From contig VJZX01000005.1 in assembly GCA_009663185.1 (NCBI GenBank), forward strand, positions 97,698-161,697: a DNA stretch of 64,000 nucleotides. The letters run 5' to 3'. Position numbers and translations under genes: made by a program. Below are positions 26,079 to 34,183 of this stretch, piece after piece. Every line of letters starts with the position of its first letter. Within the stretch, counting starts at the first letter, position 1. Origin of the DNA: Isoptericola halalbus. Lineage in GTDB: Bacteria; Actinomycetota; Actinomycetes; Actinomycetales; Cellulomonadaceae. The notes beneath the pieces were generated by a model. It did no database searches. It was not told where the DNA came from and worked only from the letters and a program-made list of their open reading frames with translations.

Positions 26079-26579
26079 ATGGCACCGTCCAGGACCAGCC
26101 AGCTCTTCGAGCTCCTTGCCGACGAGTGCGAGGACCTCGGCCTGCTCCCGCTCGACGGGGGCGGGGTATTCGCGCCGAGCGACCCCGCACTTGCCGACGA
26201 CCTCAGGGGTCTTGCCGCCGCACTCGCCCAGGCGACCAACCGGGCGGCGCGGGGGCTCGGTGTGGCCCTGCGTGAGTACCCGCCAATCAGCGTGATGTCG
26301 CAGCCCGCATGGGCCGACGACGAGCCTGGCCTGGTGGTGCGGATGATCGCGATGGTGGTGTCGCCGCAGGACCCGGCCTGGGACGCGGCCGCGCGGATGG
26401 ATCTTCCGGGTGCGATCGGCGGGATCGCCGACGAGCTGCGTGCCCTCGAGGCACCCGGCCCGGGGTGTGACTTTGCCGCGGTGCACCACCTCGTCGACAC
26501 GGCTCAGCACGTCTGCTCGTTGCTCCAGGTCGTCGCCGGCCTGGTCGAGACCGCCGCGGCGACGTCCCGGGAGCCCTGA
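26079..26579 (+). CDS. Hypothetical protein preceding the Hsp70-like gene (166 aa)
   Basis: Unrecognised. It starts ATG after TGAGGAGGGGG, a strong ribosome site, and its TGA overlaps the ATG of the Hsp70-like gene by one base (TGATG), so it is translationally coupled to it. Composition is alpha-helical: LFELLADECEDLGLLPLD, ALADDLRGLAAALAQATNRAARGLGVAL, then a segment with AWADDEPGLVVRMIAMVVSPQDPAWDAA, and a C-terminal helix with two Cys (FAAVHHLVDTAQHVCSLLQVV). No signal peptide or membrane segment. Coupling suggests it partners or regulates the Hsp70-like ATPase. Confidence 0.7.
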   Translation: MAPSRTSQLFELLADECEDLGLLPLDGGGVFAPSDPALADDLRGLAAALAQATNRAARGLGVALREYPPISVMSQPAWADDEPGLVVRMIAMVVSPQDPAWDAAARMDLPGAIGGIADELRALEAPGPGCDFAAVHHLVDTAQHVCSLLQVVAGLVETAAATSREP

Positions 26580-28414
26580 TGGGCTGGACCCTGTCGATCG
26601 ATTTCGGTACGACGAACACCGCTGCGGCGTACGCGCTGGACGGGCAGGCGCCGCGTCATGTGCGTTTCTCGAGCGGGGACACGATCCCGTCGGCAGTCCT
26701 CGCCGGACCGAGCGGGACCGTGGTGGGCGTCCATGCCATCCGGTCGCGACGACTGCACCCTGACTCCTACCTGGAGTCGCCCAAGCTCCTGATCGGCCAG
26801 GACGCCGTTCTCCTCGGAGACGTCGAGGTTCCGGTGCCCGACCTGGTCGGCTCCGTGCTCGGACAGGTCGTACGCACCGCGGCCCGCTTCGCGGGGAGCG
26901 ACGTGCCCACGCGGGTCGTGCTCACTCACCCACATGACTGGGCTGCCCCCCGTCGGGCCGCCCTGCGCGCCGCCTGGGAGGCAACTGGCATCGTCACCGA
27001 GGACGTGCGGCTGGTGCCTGAGCCGATCGCGGCCGCGACCGCGCTGGCCATCGAGACCGAGCTGCCGCAGGGCGCCATGATCGGAGTGTTCGACTACGGC
27101 GGCGGCACCTGCGACGTCGCCGTGCTCCGGCGTACCTCGGCGAAGGCCGAACCGTGGCAGGTGCTGGGCCACGGCGGCCGTGCCGATCTGGGTGGCATGG
27201 CGATCGACCTGCTGTTGCTGTGTTGGGCGCGGAACAGCCTGCGCCGTTTGGGCCACGGCGACGTTGACGCTGCCCTCGACGCCGACCTCGGCGCGCTGCG
27301 CACGCTGCAGGACGAGGTCCGCCTCGCCAAGGAAGCCCTCAGTGAGCTGCCGGACGCTCCGATCCCTGTCGCGGTGGGAACGCACTCAGTCTCGCTGTCG
27401 ATCACCGCGGCCGAGTTCGACGAGCTCATCGCGGACGAGGTGGCCAGGGCCCGCGACCTCACCGAACGCGTCCTGGCAGACGCCGGAGTCACGCCCGACC
27501 AGCTGCGAGCGCTCTACCTGACCGGAGGCTCGTCACACCTGCGGTCCGTGCACGCGACCATCGCCGACCTCCTCGGCGGGCGGCCGGCCACCCTCGGCGA
27601 CCCGAAGCTGGTTGTCGCGCTCGGTGCGCAGGCAGCGGCAGAGTCGCAGCGCCAGGCCGAGAACGGACAGCTGAGGCCGGAGCGAGCCGTACAGGTGACC
27701 CCGACGCCGCCAGGAGAGCCACACCGGAGCCCACCGGCGGTCAAAGCGGTTGTCGCCGAACCTGTTGCCGAACCTGTTGCCGACCGTCGCGTCTTCACCC
27801 CTCCGCCGTCGACGGGACCGCAGCACGAACAGGTGATCCGGCTGCTGGAGTCGTGGGGCTTCTTCGCCGAACCTGTCGACCAGGCGTTGGGACTTCCGCG
27901 CTGGAACTGGCGGAAGAGGGGCCGGAGGTTCAAGCCGGAGGGTCTTCCCGTGGAGCTGGGCTCAGGTCGCGTCTCCGGATGGTTGGACGTCGACCGACTG
28001 AACCGTGTGCACAGCTCCGCGAACCCGGGTCTGCTGGCACGCTTCCCGGCACGCTCGGAGCCCAACGTCGACCTGTGGGGATTCGTCGGGTCGGCGCGCG
28101 TCCCTCCCGGCCGACAGTTGCACGTCCCGGCCTACGTCGTGCTGCTGCCGCGCCCGTGGCTCCTGCAGGCCTGGCGCGGTGCGCCTGCGATCTCGCCGCT
28201 CGTGCTGACCAAGGACGTGGTCACCTCCGTCCGACCCCAGCGCAACGTGAGGTGGCTCCTCAGAGAGATCGACCAGAGCGTCAACGGCGGGCAGAACACC
28301 GCCCTGGAGGTGACCGTGCACACCGGCAACCGCTACGCCACCCAGTTCACGTGGCGCCTGGAGCTGGTGCTCAGCAGGATCGCTGCGGAGAGAGTGAAGA
28401 GCATTCTCGGGTGA
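26579..28414 (+). CDS. Hsp70-family ATPase with non-canonical C-terminal domain (611 aa)
   Basis: Residues 1-about 365 form an actin/Hsp70 nucleotide-binding domain: phosphate 1 loop LSIDFGTTNTA (8-14), VVLTHPHDW, LVPEPIAAATALA, phosphate 2 loop VFDYGGGTCDVAVL (171-177), GGMAIDLLLL and adenosine loop LYLTGGSSHLRSV (314-319). A Pro-rich linker with EPVAEPVA (about residues 385-415) follows. The canonical DnaK beta-sandwich substrate domain is replaced by about 190 residues (ESWGFFAEPVDQALGLPRW, VSGWLDVDRLNRVHSS, LWGFVGSARVPPGRQLHVPAYVVLLPRPW) that I do not recognise, and no EEVD/DnaK tail is present. It sits in an operon with dynamins and a GrpE-like gene, so it probably acts as a dedicated chaperone or switch. 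Confidence 0.88.
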   Translation: MGWTLSIDFGTTNTAAAYALDGQAPRHVRFSSGDTIPSAVLAGPSGTVVGVHAIRSRRLHPDSYLESPKLLIGQDAVLLGDVEVPVPDLVGSVLGQVVRTAARFAGSDVPTRVVLTHPHDWAAPRRAALRAAWEATGIVTEDVRLVPEPIAAATALAIETELPQGAMIGVFDYGGGTCDVAVLRRTSAKAEPWQVLGHGGRADLGGMAIDLLLLCWARNSLRRLGHGDVDAALDADLGALRTLQDEVRLAKEALSELPDAPIPVAVGTHSVSLSITAAEFDELIADEVARARDLTERVLADAGVTPDQLRALYLTGGSSHLRSVHATIADLLGGRPATLGDPKLVVALGAQAAAESQRQAENGQLRPERAVQVTPTPPGEPHRSPPAVKAVVAEPVAEPVADRRVFTPPPSTGPQHEQVIRLLESWGFFAEPVDQALGLPRWNWRKRGRRFKPEGLPVELGSGRVSGWLDVDRLNRVHSSANPGLLARFPARSEPNVDLWGFVGSARVPPGRQLHVPAYVVLLPRPWLLQAWRGAPAISPLVLTKDVVTSVRPQRNVRWLLREIDQSVNGGQNTALEVTVHTGNRYATQFTWRLELVLSRIAAERVKSILG

Positions 28415-28417
28415 TGC

Positions 28418-28447
28418 CGGAACATCAGAGCTGTGCTCGCCATCTAA
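28418..28447 (+). promoter_or_regulatory. Island ECF-type promoter motif 2
   Basis: CGGAACA and TCTAA (28443-28447) with the same 19-base gap as the other island copies, ending 34 nt before the ATG at 28482, in the short gap after the Hsp70-like gene. Confidence 0.6.
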
Positions 28448-28481
28448 GGAGCATCGACCGCACGCAAGGAAGGACACACCG

Positions 28482-28901
28482 ATGGCACCGCGCTACCGGC
28501 CCACGCTGTCGGCGATCCCCCCTCAAGGCTGGCTCGTCAAGGAGAGCATCACGCTGCTCGCGCCTGACGGGCAGGCGAACGTCATCGTGTCGAGCGAGCC
28601 GATCGACCCGTCGCTGGACAGCGCGCAGTACGCGATGATCCAGGGCGAGCTGCTCGCGAGGGAGTTCCCGCGCTACGTGGAGCACGACTTCGTAGCGGTG
28701 CTCCTCCTGGGGCTCTACGACGGTTTCGTGCGTGAGTTCTCGTGGACCCCGCCCGACGGTGTCCGGGTGACCCAGATCCAGTTCTACTGCGCCGTCGCCG
28801 GCCGCGGTTACACGGGCACCGCGACGACGCCGGCCTCGATGTTCGGGGCGCACGAGCTGAGCCTCCGCGAGGCGCTGCTGAGCGCGGTGGTCGAGGCATG
28901 A
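28482..28901 (+). CDS. Small DcrB-like protein (139 aa)
   Basis: Predicted DcrB/DUF1795-type alpha/beta fold: IPPQGWLVKESITLLAPDGQANVIVSSEPID, a helix ARE-FPRYVEHDFV, then DGFVREFSWTPPDGVRVTQIQFYCAVAGRGYTGTATTPASMF, in which the FxWxPPDGxRVTQIQ..YTGTATT run is typical. No signal peptide, unlike secreted DcrB lipoproteins. In other bacteria DcrB-like domains accompany envelope or secretion systems. Good ribosome site AAGGAAGGA. Its TGA overlaps the dynamin ATG by 4 nt (28898-28901), so it is coupled to the GTPase. Confidence 0.7.
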   Translation: MAPRYRPTLSAIPPQGWLVKESITLLAPDGQANVIVSSEPIDPSLDSAQYAMIQGELLAREFPRYVEHDFVAVLLLGLYDGFVREFSWTPPDGVRVTQIQFYCAVAGRGYTGTATTPASMFGAHELSLREALLSAVVEA

Positions 28902-30745
28902 GCGGCTCGCCGAGCACCCGGCTGCGGCTGACGTCGGCCGATGCCCGCCCGGCTCTCGGGGCCCGCAAGATGCTGGATTCCCACGGCCTCGACGACGACG
29001 TGCGCGCGATCGACCGGCTGCTCCAGGGCAGCGCCGAGCCGCCTGCTGTCGTGGTCGTCGGGGAGGTCAAGCGCGGCAAGAGCACCCTGGTCAACGCGCT
29101 GGCTGGCGCGGACGTGAGCCCGACCGGAGAGGGCGTGGTCACGACCTGCACCGTCGCCGTCGTGCCGCCGTCCGCCTCGCTGCCGGCCGGCAGCGCCAAG
29201 GTGCAGTACGCCGACCGGCACGAGAGCGTGCCGCTGGACCAGGCGCTGCCGCTCGTCGGGCCCGACCTGGCCGGACGCGAGCGGCCGCTCGGCGTCCAGG
29301 TCGCGCTGACGAGCCCGTGGGTTCCCGGCCTGGCGATCGTGGACACCCCAGGTGTCGGCGGCCTCACCTCGGCCCACGGCCGGGTCGCCCGCCGGGCGGC
29401 CGCGACCGCGTCCGCGCTGCTGTTCGTCGTCGACGGCGGTCAGACACTCACCGCGCCTGAGCTCGAGTTCCTTCGCGAGGTCTCCGGCCGCACCGAGCAC
29501 GTCGTACTGGCCCTGACCAAGGTCGACCGCAACCCGGGTGGGTGGCAGCAGGTCCGCGACGAGAACCGGGCTCTCCTGCTGCAGCACGCTCCCCGCTTCG
29601 CGGCGGTGCCGATCGTTCCGGTGAGTGCTTCGTACGCCGTCCATGCCCGCTCGCAGCCGCAACCGGTCGCTGACGCCCTGGTGGAGGCCTCGGGGCTGCG
29701 CGCGCTGGCCGGGACGCTCACCGGGCTCCTCATCGACGAACGGCGTGCCGCCGTCGCGAACCTGCTCCGGGCCGGGCACTCCGGCCTGGAGCGCCTCGAG
29801 GCGCGGCTCACCCTCGAGCTCCGGGCGCAGTCCGAGGTCGAGGTCCGCGAGGAGCTGGACGCCGAGCAGCAGCGGCTCGCCGAGCTCCAGCTGAAGCAAC
29901 GCAGGGGGAAGCTCGACCTCGAGCGGGACCTCGGGCGGATCCGACAGTCGGCCGTCGAGGTGGTCAACGAGCGGGCCGACGAGCTGACCGCGCGGATGTC
30001 CCGGCGGATCCAGCAGGAGCGGCGGGGGATGTCCGCGGCCGCGAAGGAGGTGTTCACCTCGGAGCTGGCGGCAGAGCTCGGGATGCTCGCCGCGGACGTG
30101 CGCCAGCACGTGGGCGCGCGGCTGGCCGTGCTGGTCGAGGAGGCGTTCGGCTCGTTGGACGGCGTGCCGGAGACGTCCGGAAGAGTCTCGGCGGAGCTCA
30201 CCGACGTGCGGACGCGGGTTCGCACCCGCGCGAACGTCACGATGAGCCCCCTCGTCGACCCCTCCATCGCCGGCACCGTCTTCATGGGCTCGCACCTGGC
30301 GGGGTTTGCCGGTCTGGCCGGACCGATCGGGCTGCTTCTCGGCGGTGGCGCGATGCTGGCACTCACGATGCTCCACCGGGGCGCGCGCCAGGGACAGCAG
30401 GAGCTGGCCGGAACGCTCTACGACACCGTCGCCGGCGCACGGCAGGATCTTGTCGCCGCCGTGGACTCCTGGCTCCGCGAGCTGCGACCGGAGCTGCACG
30501 TCACCCTGGAGGACCACGTCGCACAGTCCCTCGCCGCCGTCCGCGCCGTGCTCAGCGAGGCGCAGCGCGTGGCGAAGGAGGACGAGGCAGCCCGTGCCTC
30601 CGACCACCGTCGCCTCGAGCTGCGCCTGGAGGCCGTGCAGGCACGGCGACGGGCGGTCGAGGCGCGGCTGCTCGAGCTCACCGGCCGGGAACATTCACCC
30701 GCGACGACCCCTCCAACGAGTACCGAGCTGAGGAGGACGTCATGA
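28898..30745 (+). CDS. Dynamin-like GTPase 1 (615 aa)
   Basis: Bacterial dynamin-like protein. G1 is VVGEVKRGKST (residues 54-63), G2 a Thr in GVVTTCTVAV, G3 AIVDTPGVGG (149-152) and G4 LALTKVDRN (207-210), so the GTPase core is complete. Helical stalk segments with a coiled coil (LDAEQQRLAELQLKQRRGKLDLERDL) follow. About residues 450-490 form a hydrophobic hairpin, SIAGTVFMGSHLAGFAGLAG then PIGLLLGGGAMLALTML, the expected membrane-insertion paddle. The architecture is like mycobacterial IniA and bacterial DynA halves. It is paired with a second dynamin in the same island, as usual for these proteins, which often act as hetero-oligomers remodelling or protecting the cell membrane. Confidence 0.9.
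   Translation: MSGSPSTRLRLTSADARPALGARKMLDSHGLDDDVRAIDRLLQGSAEPPAVVVVGEVKRGKSTLVNALAGADVSPTGEGVVTTCTVAVVPPSASLPAGSAKVQYADRHESVPLDQALPLVGPDLAGRERPLGVQVALTSPWVPGLAIVDTPGVGGLTSAHGRVARRAAATASALLFVVDGGQTLTAPELEFLREVSGRTEHVVLALTKVDRNPGGWQQVRDENRALLLQHAPRFAAVPIVPVSASYAVHARSQPQPVADALVEASGLRALAGTLTGLLIDERRAAVANLLRAGHSGLERLEARLTLELRAQSEVEVREELDAEQQRLAELQLKQRRGKLDLERDLGRIRQSAVEVVNERADELTARMSRRIQQERRGMSAAAKEVFTSELAAELGMLAADVRQHVGARLAVLVEEAFGSLDGVPETSGRVSAELTDVRTRVRTRANVTMSPLVDPSIAGTVFMGSHLAGFAGLAGPIGLLLGGGAMLALTMLHRGARQGQQELAGTLYDTVAGARQDLVAAVDSWLRELRPELHVTLEDHVAQSLAAVRAVLSEAQRVAKEDEAARASDHRRLELRLEAVQARRRAVEARLLELTGREHSPATTPPTSTELRRTS
30687..30716 (+). promoter_or_regulatory. Island ECF-type promoter motif 3
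   Basis: GGGAACA and TCCAA (30712-30716) with the 19-base gap; lies in the last codons of dynamin 1 and ends 26 nt before the ATG at 30742. It would give the C39-like gene and everything downstream a second transcription start. Confidence 0.55.
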
Positions 30746-31980
30746 GCGAGTTGGACGGCATCGCGCCTGGCACCGAGGTGGAGCCTGGTGACATGGGCAC
30801 ACCGGTCGCTGGTGAGCCGCTGACCGACGCAGGTGTGGCGGAGACCTTCGACTACTCCGGTGACGGAGTGCCAGACTTCGTCATCGAGCGCCTGGCCGAC
30901 GGGTCGATCGTCGCGGTGAGCGACGAGAACGGCGACCGCCTGGCGGACACCATGGGCGTGGACCTCGACGGCGACGGCGACCTCGAGCTGACCGTCACGC
31001 GCACTGCTGACGGCTACCACCTGAGCGTGGACCAGGACTGCGACGGCGTGTTCGAGACCGAGATGGACATGACTCGGGAGCAGCTGCTCGAGGTCGACCC
31101 CGGAGTGGTCGAGGCGCTCGATCTGCATTTCGGGGTCGACGTCGGCCAGACAGCACCGGAAGCCGACAGCTCCTTCCACCCCGTTCCCGAGAGTGAGTTC
31201 GTAGTCGACGGCGAGCTCGTCGGCGACCCGGTCGGCGACGCCGAGCACTGGTTCGAGCAGGCGGTCAACGGGTTCTGCGTGCCGGCAAGCATCGCGCAGA
31301 TCGTCTCGGAGTACACCGGCGAGCACCACGCCGACGAGCAGCACTTCGTCGAGCGGGCGAACGAGCTGAAGGTCTTCGAGGTCGGTGTGGACGGCGTTCC
31401 CGGAATCGGTGTCGACGGCGCGCTGGCGTTGCTGGAAGACGCCGGCATCCCGGCCTCGATCGAGTTCGGCACCGGGGTCGAGACGCTGGTCGAGTACCTG
31501 GACGAGGGGCGTCGCGTCCTGCTCGCCGTCGACAGCGGCGAGATCTGGACCGGTGAGGCCACCGAAGACAACGTGCCGGACCACGCGATCGTGGTGACCG
31601 GCGTCGACGTCGACCGCGGCACCGTGATCGTCAGTGACCCGGGCGACCCCGACGGCAACCAGAAGGAGTACCCGGTCGACGTGTTCGAGGACGCGTGGGC
31701 CGACTCGGGGTATGCCGCGGTCGTCTGCGACGTGACACCCGAGGAGTTCGCTGCCCCCACGGCGGCCGGCGAGGGTTTCGAGGCCTCCGGTGCTGTAGAG
31801 ATCCCTGCTGAGGGCTTGGACATCACCGGAGGGGCCGGGGGCACGGGGCTCGACGTCGATGCCGCCGCTGAGCAGGACGGCTCGCCCGTCGAAGCCGCCG
31901 TCGAGTGGGCGGTCCAGAATCCGTGGGTCGTGATCCCGGTGCTCTTGGGTGCTCGTGCCATCGCCGGGATGCGGAAGTAG
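30742..31980 (+). CDS. C39-like peptidase-fold protein with Ca-binding-type repeats (412 aa)
   Basis: Residues 35-110 contain Asp-rich repeats (YSGDGVPDFVIERLADGS, DENGDRLADTMGVDLDGDGDLEL, DQDCDGVFETEMD) of the DxDxDG calcium-binding type. Residues 170-320 match the C39-like papain fold: VNGFCVPASIAQIVSEYTG with Cys179, PDHAIVVTGVD with His281 and VSDPGDPDG with Asp299, so a full triad is present. The C-terminus has a short hydrophobic stretch (NPWVVIPVLLGARAIAGMRK). No secretion signal. It overlaps dynamin 1 by ATGA with AGGAGG upstream. It may cleave partner proteins or bind peptides; both are inference. Confidence 0.8.
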   Translation: MSELDGIAPGTEVEPGDMGTPVAGEPLTDAGVAETFDYSGDGVPDFVIERLADGSIVAVSDENGDRLADTMGVDLDGDGDLELTVTRTADGYHLSVDQDCDGVFETEMDMTREQLLEVDPGVVEALDLHFGVDVGQTAPEADSSFHPVPESEFVVDGELVGDPVGDAEHWFEQAVNGFCVPASIAQIVSEYTGEHHADEQHFVERANELKVFEVGVDGVPGIGVDGALALLEDAGIPASIEFGTGVETLVEYLDEGRRVLLAVDSGEIWTGEATEDNVPDHAIVVTGVDVDRGTVIVSDPGDPDGNQKEYPVDVFEDAWADSGYAAVVCDVTPEEFAAPTAAGEGFEASGAVEIPAEGLDITGGAGGTGLDVDAAAEQDGSPVEAAVEWAVQNPWVVIPVLLGARAIAGMRK

Positions 31981-31988
31981 GGCGCACG

Positions 31989-32444
31989 ATGTGGAACGAG
32001 GAGCTGGCGCTGGGCTGGTGGGAGGCCGCCGGCTTGCTGATCGTCGTGGCGGTCGCGACCGCGGTCGTCGCAACGGTGGTCCTGCGCCGCGCGGCGCCCG
32101 TGCCGTCGGAGGGATCCGCCGTGCAGACCGCCGCACCGCAGGCACCGGTCACTGCTGACGCCCGCACCGAGGTGCTGACCGAAGGGCTCATCGGTGCGTT
32201 CGACCTGGCCGAGGCCTCTCCCGCGGTCCGTGCGCACGTCCAGCAGGTGCTGCGGCGCGCGGGTGTCGTCCCGCTCGACGCCGCTCCCGGTTCGCCCTTC
32301 GACCCGGCGGCGCACCTGGCGGTGGACACCGAGCAAGGACCATCGGACCAGACGGGCCAGGTGGCTCGACAGGTGCGGCCCGGCTGGACCAGAGACGGTG
32401 CCGTGGTCCGACCTGCGGAGGTGGTCGTGTGGACGGCGGCCTGA
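31989..32444 (+). CDS. Membrane-anchored GrpE-like nucleotide exchange factor (151 aa)
   Basis: One N-terminal transmembrane helix (AAGLLIVVAVATAVVATVVLR, residues 14-34) followed by a GrpE head: EGLIGAFDLAEASPAVRAHVQQVLRRAGVVPLD, GSPFDPAAHLAVDTE and GQVARQVRPGWTRDGAVVRPAEVVVW. The FDPxxHxAV and PGxxxxGxxxRPAxVxV patterns are the GrpE beta-wing signature. The long GrpE coiled-coil is missing. It presumably exchanges nucleotide on the Hsp70-like protein encoded in the same block and would fix it to the membrane. Start ATG 31989, 8 nt after the previous gene. Recognised by sequence pattern only. Confidence 0.75.
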   Translation: MWNEELALGWWEAAGLLIVVAVATAVVATVVLRRAAPVPSEGSAVQTAAPQAPVTADARTEVLTEGLIGAFDLAEASPAVRAHVQQVLRRAGVVPLDAAPGSPFDPAAHLAVDTEQGPSDQTGQVARQVRPGWTRDGAVVRPAEVVVWTAA

Positions 32445-32740
32445 ACCCGCTGCTGGGCGCTCCGCTCGAGCCGCCGGAGGACGTCTGGGCCGCCGCCGTG
32501 TCCGGCGCCCTCGACGATGCACGCGACCCGGCTGAGCTGGCCGCGCTGGTCCCCGACGTCGAGGACGCCCTCGACGCCGCCGCTCCCGCGGGCGAACCGC
32601 AGGCCGACGACGACGGGCCAGCCGACCCCGGACCAGGCACCGACGACCCGGGGCGTTGGGGTGACGACGTCGACCACGGGCAGTCGGCCCACCAGGCGGA
32701 GGCACCTCCCGACGCGGACGACGCCGGGTGGGCCGGATGA
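32429..32740 (+). CDS. Small acidic hypothetical protein (103 aa)
   Basis: Unrecognised. It starts at GTG 32429 inside the GrpE-like gene (16-nt overlap) with GGAGG before it, and its TGA overlaps the ATG of dynamin 2 by 4 nt (32737-32740), so the three are coupled. N-terminal part is helical (DVWAAAVSGALDDARDPAELAALVPDVEDALDAA); the C-terminal half is disordered and very acidic (DDDGPADPGPGTDDPG, DDVDHGQ, DADDAGW). Mycobacterial ini operons also carry a small protein gene (iniB) before the dynamins, but no similarity can be claimed. Confidence 0.6.
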   Translation: MDGGLNPLLGAPLEPPEDVWAAAVSGALDDARDPAELAALVPDVEDALDAAAPAGEPQADDDGPADPGPGTDDPGRWGDDVDHGQSAHQAEAPPDADDAGWAG

Positions 32741-34182
32741 CGAAGGGCCGCCCCGCGGCCGTGCTGGAGCGGCTGCACCGCTTGTACGACGAGGTCATCC
32801 CGCTGCTGCCCGAGGCCGAGCGGTCGGTGGCGGAGCAGGCGCGGTCGTCCCTCGGCGAACCCTTGCGGCTCGCGGTGGTAGGCAGGGTCAGCTCGGGCAA
32901 GTCGACCCTGGTCAACGCTCTCGTCAGGCGGCGCATCGCGCCGACCAGCGCGGGTGAGTGCACGAGAGTGGTGACGTGGTACCGGTTCGGGGCTCCCGAT
33001 CGCGCCGAGCTGCACCTGACCGACGGCACCACGCGGCCGGTCCGCCTCGTCGACGGCGGGTTGCCGGAGGAGCTGGGTGTATCCGCCGAGAAGGTCGACC
33101 GGCTGGTCGTGCACCTCAGTTCCGCCCCGTTGCGCCGGCTCACCCTGATCGACACCCCGGGCCTCGACACGCTCACCGCGCGCAACGAGGCGGCCACGCG
33201 GCGCGCCATCCTTGGTGAGGGAGACGCGTCGCAGCGTGCAGCCGGCGAGGCGGACGCTCTGCTGTATCTCATCGGGGACGCGGCGCGGCGCAGCGACGTC
33301 GACTTCCTCGCCGACTTCCACGCCTCCTCGGGAAGTCTCTCTGCGACAGCGCTGAACGCCGTCGGCATCCTGGCCCAGGCGGACCGGTTCGGCAGCGGAC
33401 CCTTCGACCCGCGCAACCCCTTCGACGTCGCGCGCGACGTCGCGGCCGGCCTCGCGGACACTCATCGGGCGGAGCTTGCTGCCGTCATACCGGTGTCCGG
33501 TCTGCTCGCGGAGACGGCGCGCACCGGCCGGATCTCCGAGTCCTTGGCCCGACGGGTCGCCGACCTCGCGGGCGAGGAGTCGGTGGCGCTCTCCTTGCGG
33601 CGTCAGGATCCCGACCTGCAGGACCTGTACCGGATCTTCGGACCGTACGGCGTCAGCGCCGGACGCGAACAGGCCGTGGGAGGCGCCGCGCGGCTCAAGT
33701 CCTGGTGCGAGTCGGTCTGCGGCATCGAGGACCTGGAGCGCCTCGCCCGCAGCCAGCTCGTGCCGCGCGCCGACCTGCTCAAGGCGATCCGCGCGCTCGG
33801 GGCGCTCGGCGCGCTGGCCGCAAGGCCTGGGGCGGACCGTCGAGAACAGGCGCTGGCGCTGGTCGAAGCGGCCGTGCTCGACCCGGCGATGCACCCGCTC
33901 GAAGAGCTGCGCGCTCTGCACGCCGTGACGAGCCAGGCGCCCACCTCACCACTGGGCGGCCAGCTCGCCGGCTTCGTCGACGACCCGGAGCCCCGGACCT
34001 TGCTCGGCCTGGACGTGACGGCCGACGCCGGGGAGCTCGCGACAGCGGCCCGTCGCCGCTCGGCCGAGGCCACCCGGGTCGCGGCGCTCGCGGTCTCGCC
34101 CGCGGAGGCGGTGGCGGGCCGCGTGCTCGCGCGGTCCTACCAGCTGCTAGCGCGGCGGGTCCTGGCCGAGGAGGGTCGCTGA
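32737..34182 (+). CDS. Dynamin-like GTPase 2, IniC-like (481 aa)
   Basis: G1 is AVVGRVSSGKST (residues 47-57), G2 likely in TSAGECTRVVTWYRFG, and G3 LTLIDTPGLDTL (139-142). G4 is unusual: GILAQADRFG (213-216) instead of T/NKxD, a form seen in the smaller IniC-type dynamins, so nucleotide specificity may be altered. The stalk is helical and there is no evident membrane hairpin, unlike dynamin 1. The protein is shorter and probably pairs with dynamin 1. The ATG overlaps the preceding TGA. Confidence 0.87.
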   Translation: MTKGRPAAVLERLHRLYDEVIPLLPEAERSVAEQARSSLGEPLRLAVVGRVSSGKSTLVNALVRRRIAPTSAGECTRVVTWYRFGAPDRAELHLTDGTTRPVRLVDGGLPEELGVSAEKVDRLVVHLSSAPLRRLTLIDTPGLDTLTARNEAATRRAILGEGDASQRAAGEADALLYLIGDAARRSDVDFLADFHASSGSLSATALNAVGILAQADRFGSGPFDPRNPFDVARDVAAGLADTHRAELAAVIPVSGLLAETARTGRISESLARRVADLAGEESVALSLRRQDPDLQDLYRIFGPYGVSAGREQAVGGAARLKSWCESVCGIEDLERLARSQLVPRADLLKAIRALGALGALAARPGADRREQALALVEAAVLDPAMHPLEELRALHAVTSQAPTSPLGGQLAGFVDDPEPRTLLGLDVTADAGELATAARRRSAEATRVAALAVSPAEAVAGRVLARSYQLLARRVLAEEGR

Positions 34183-34183
34183 G

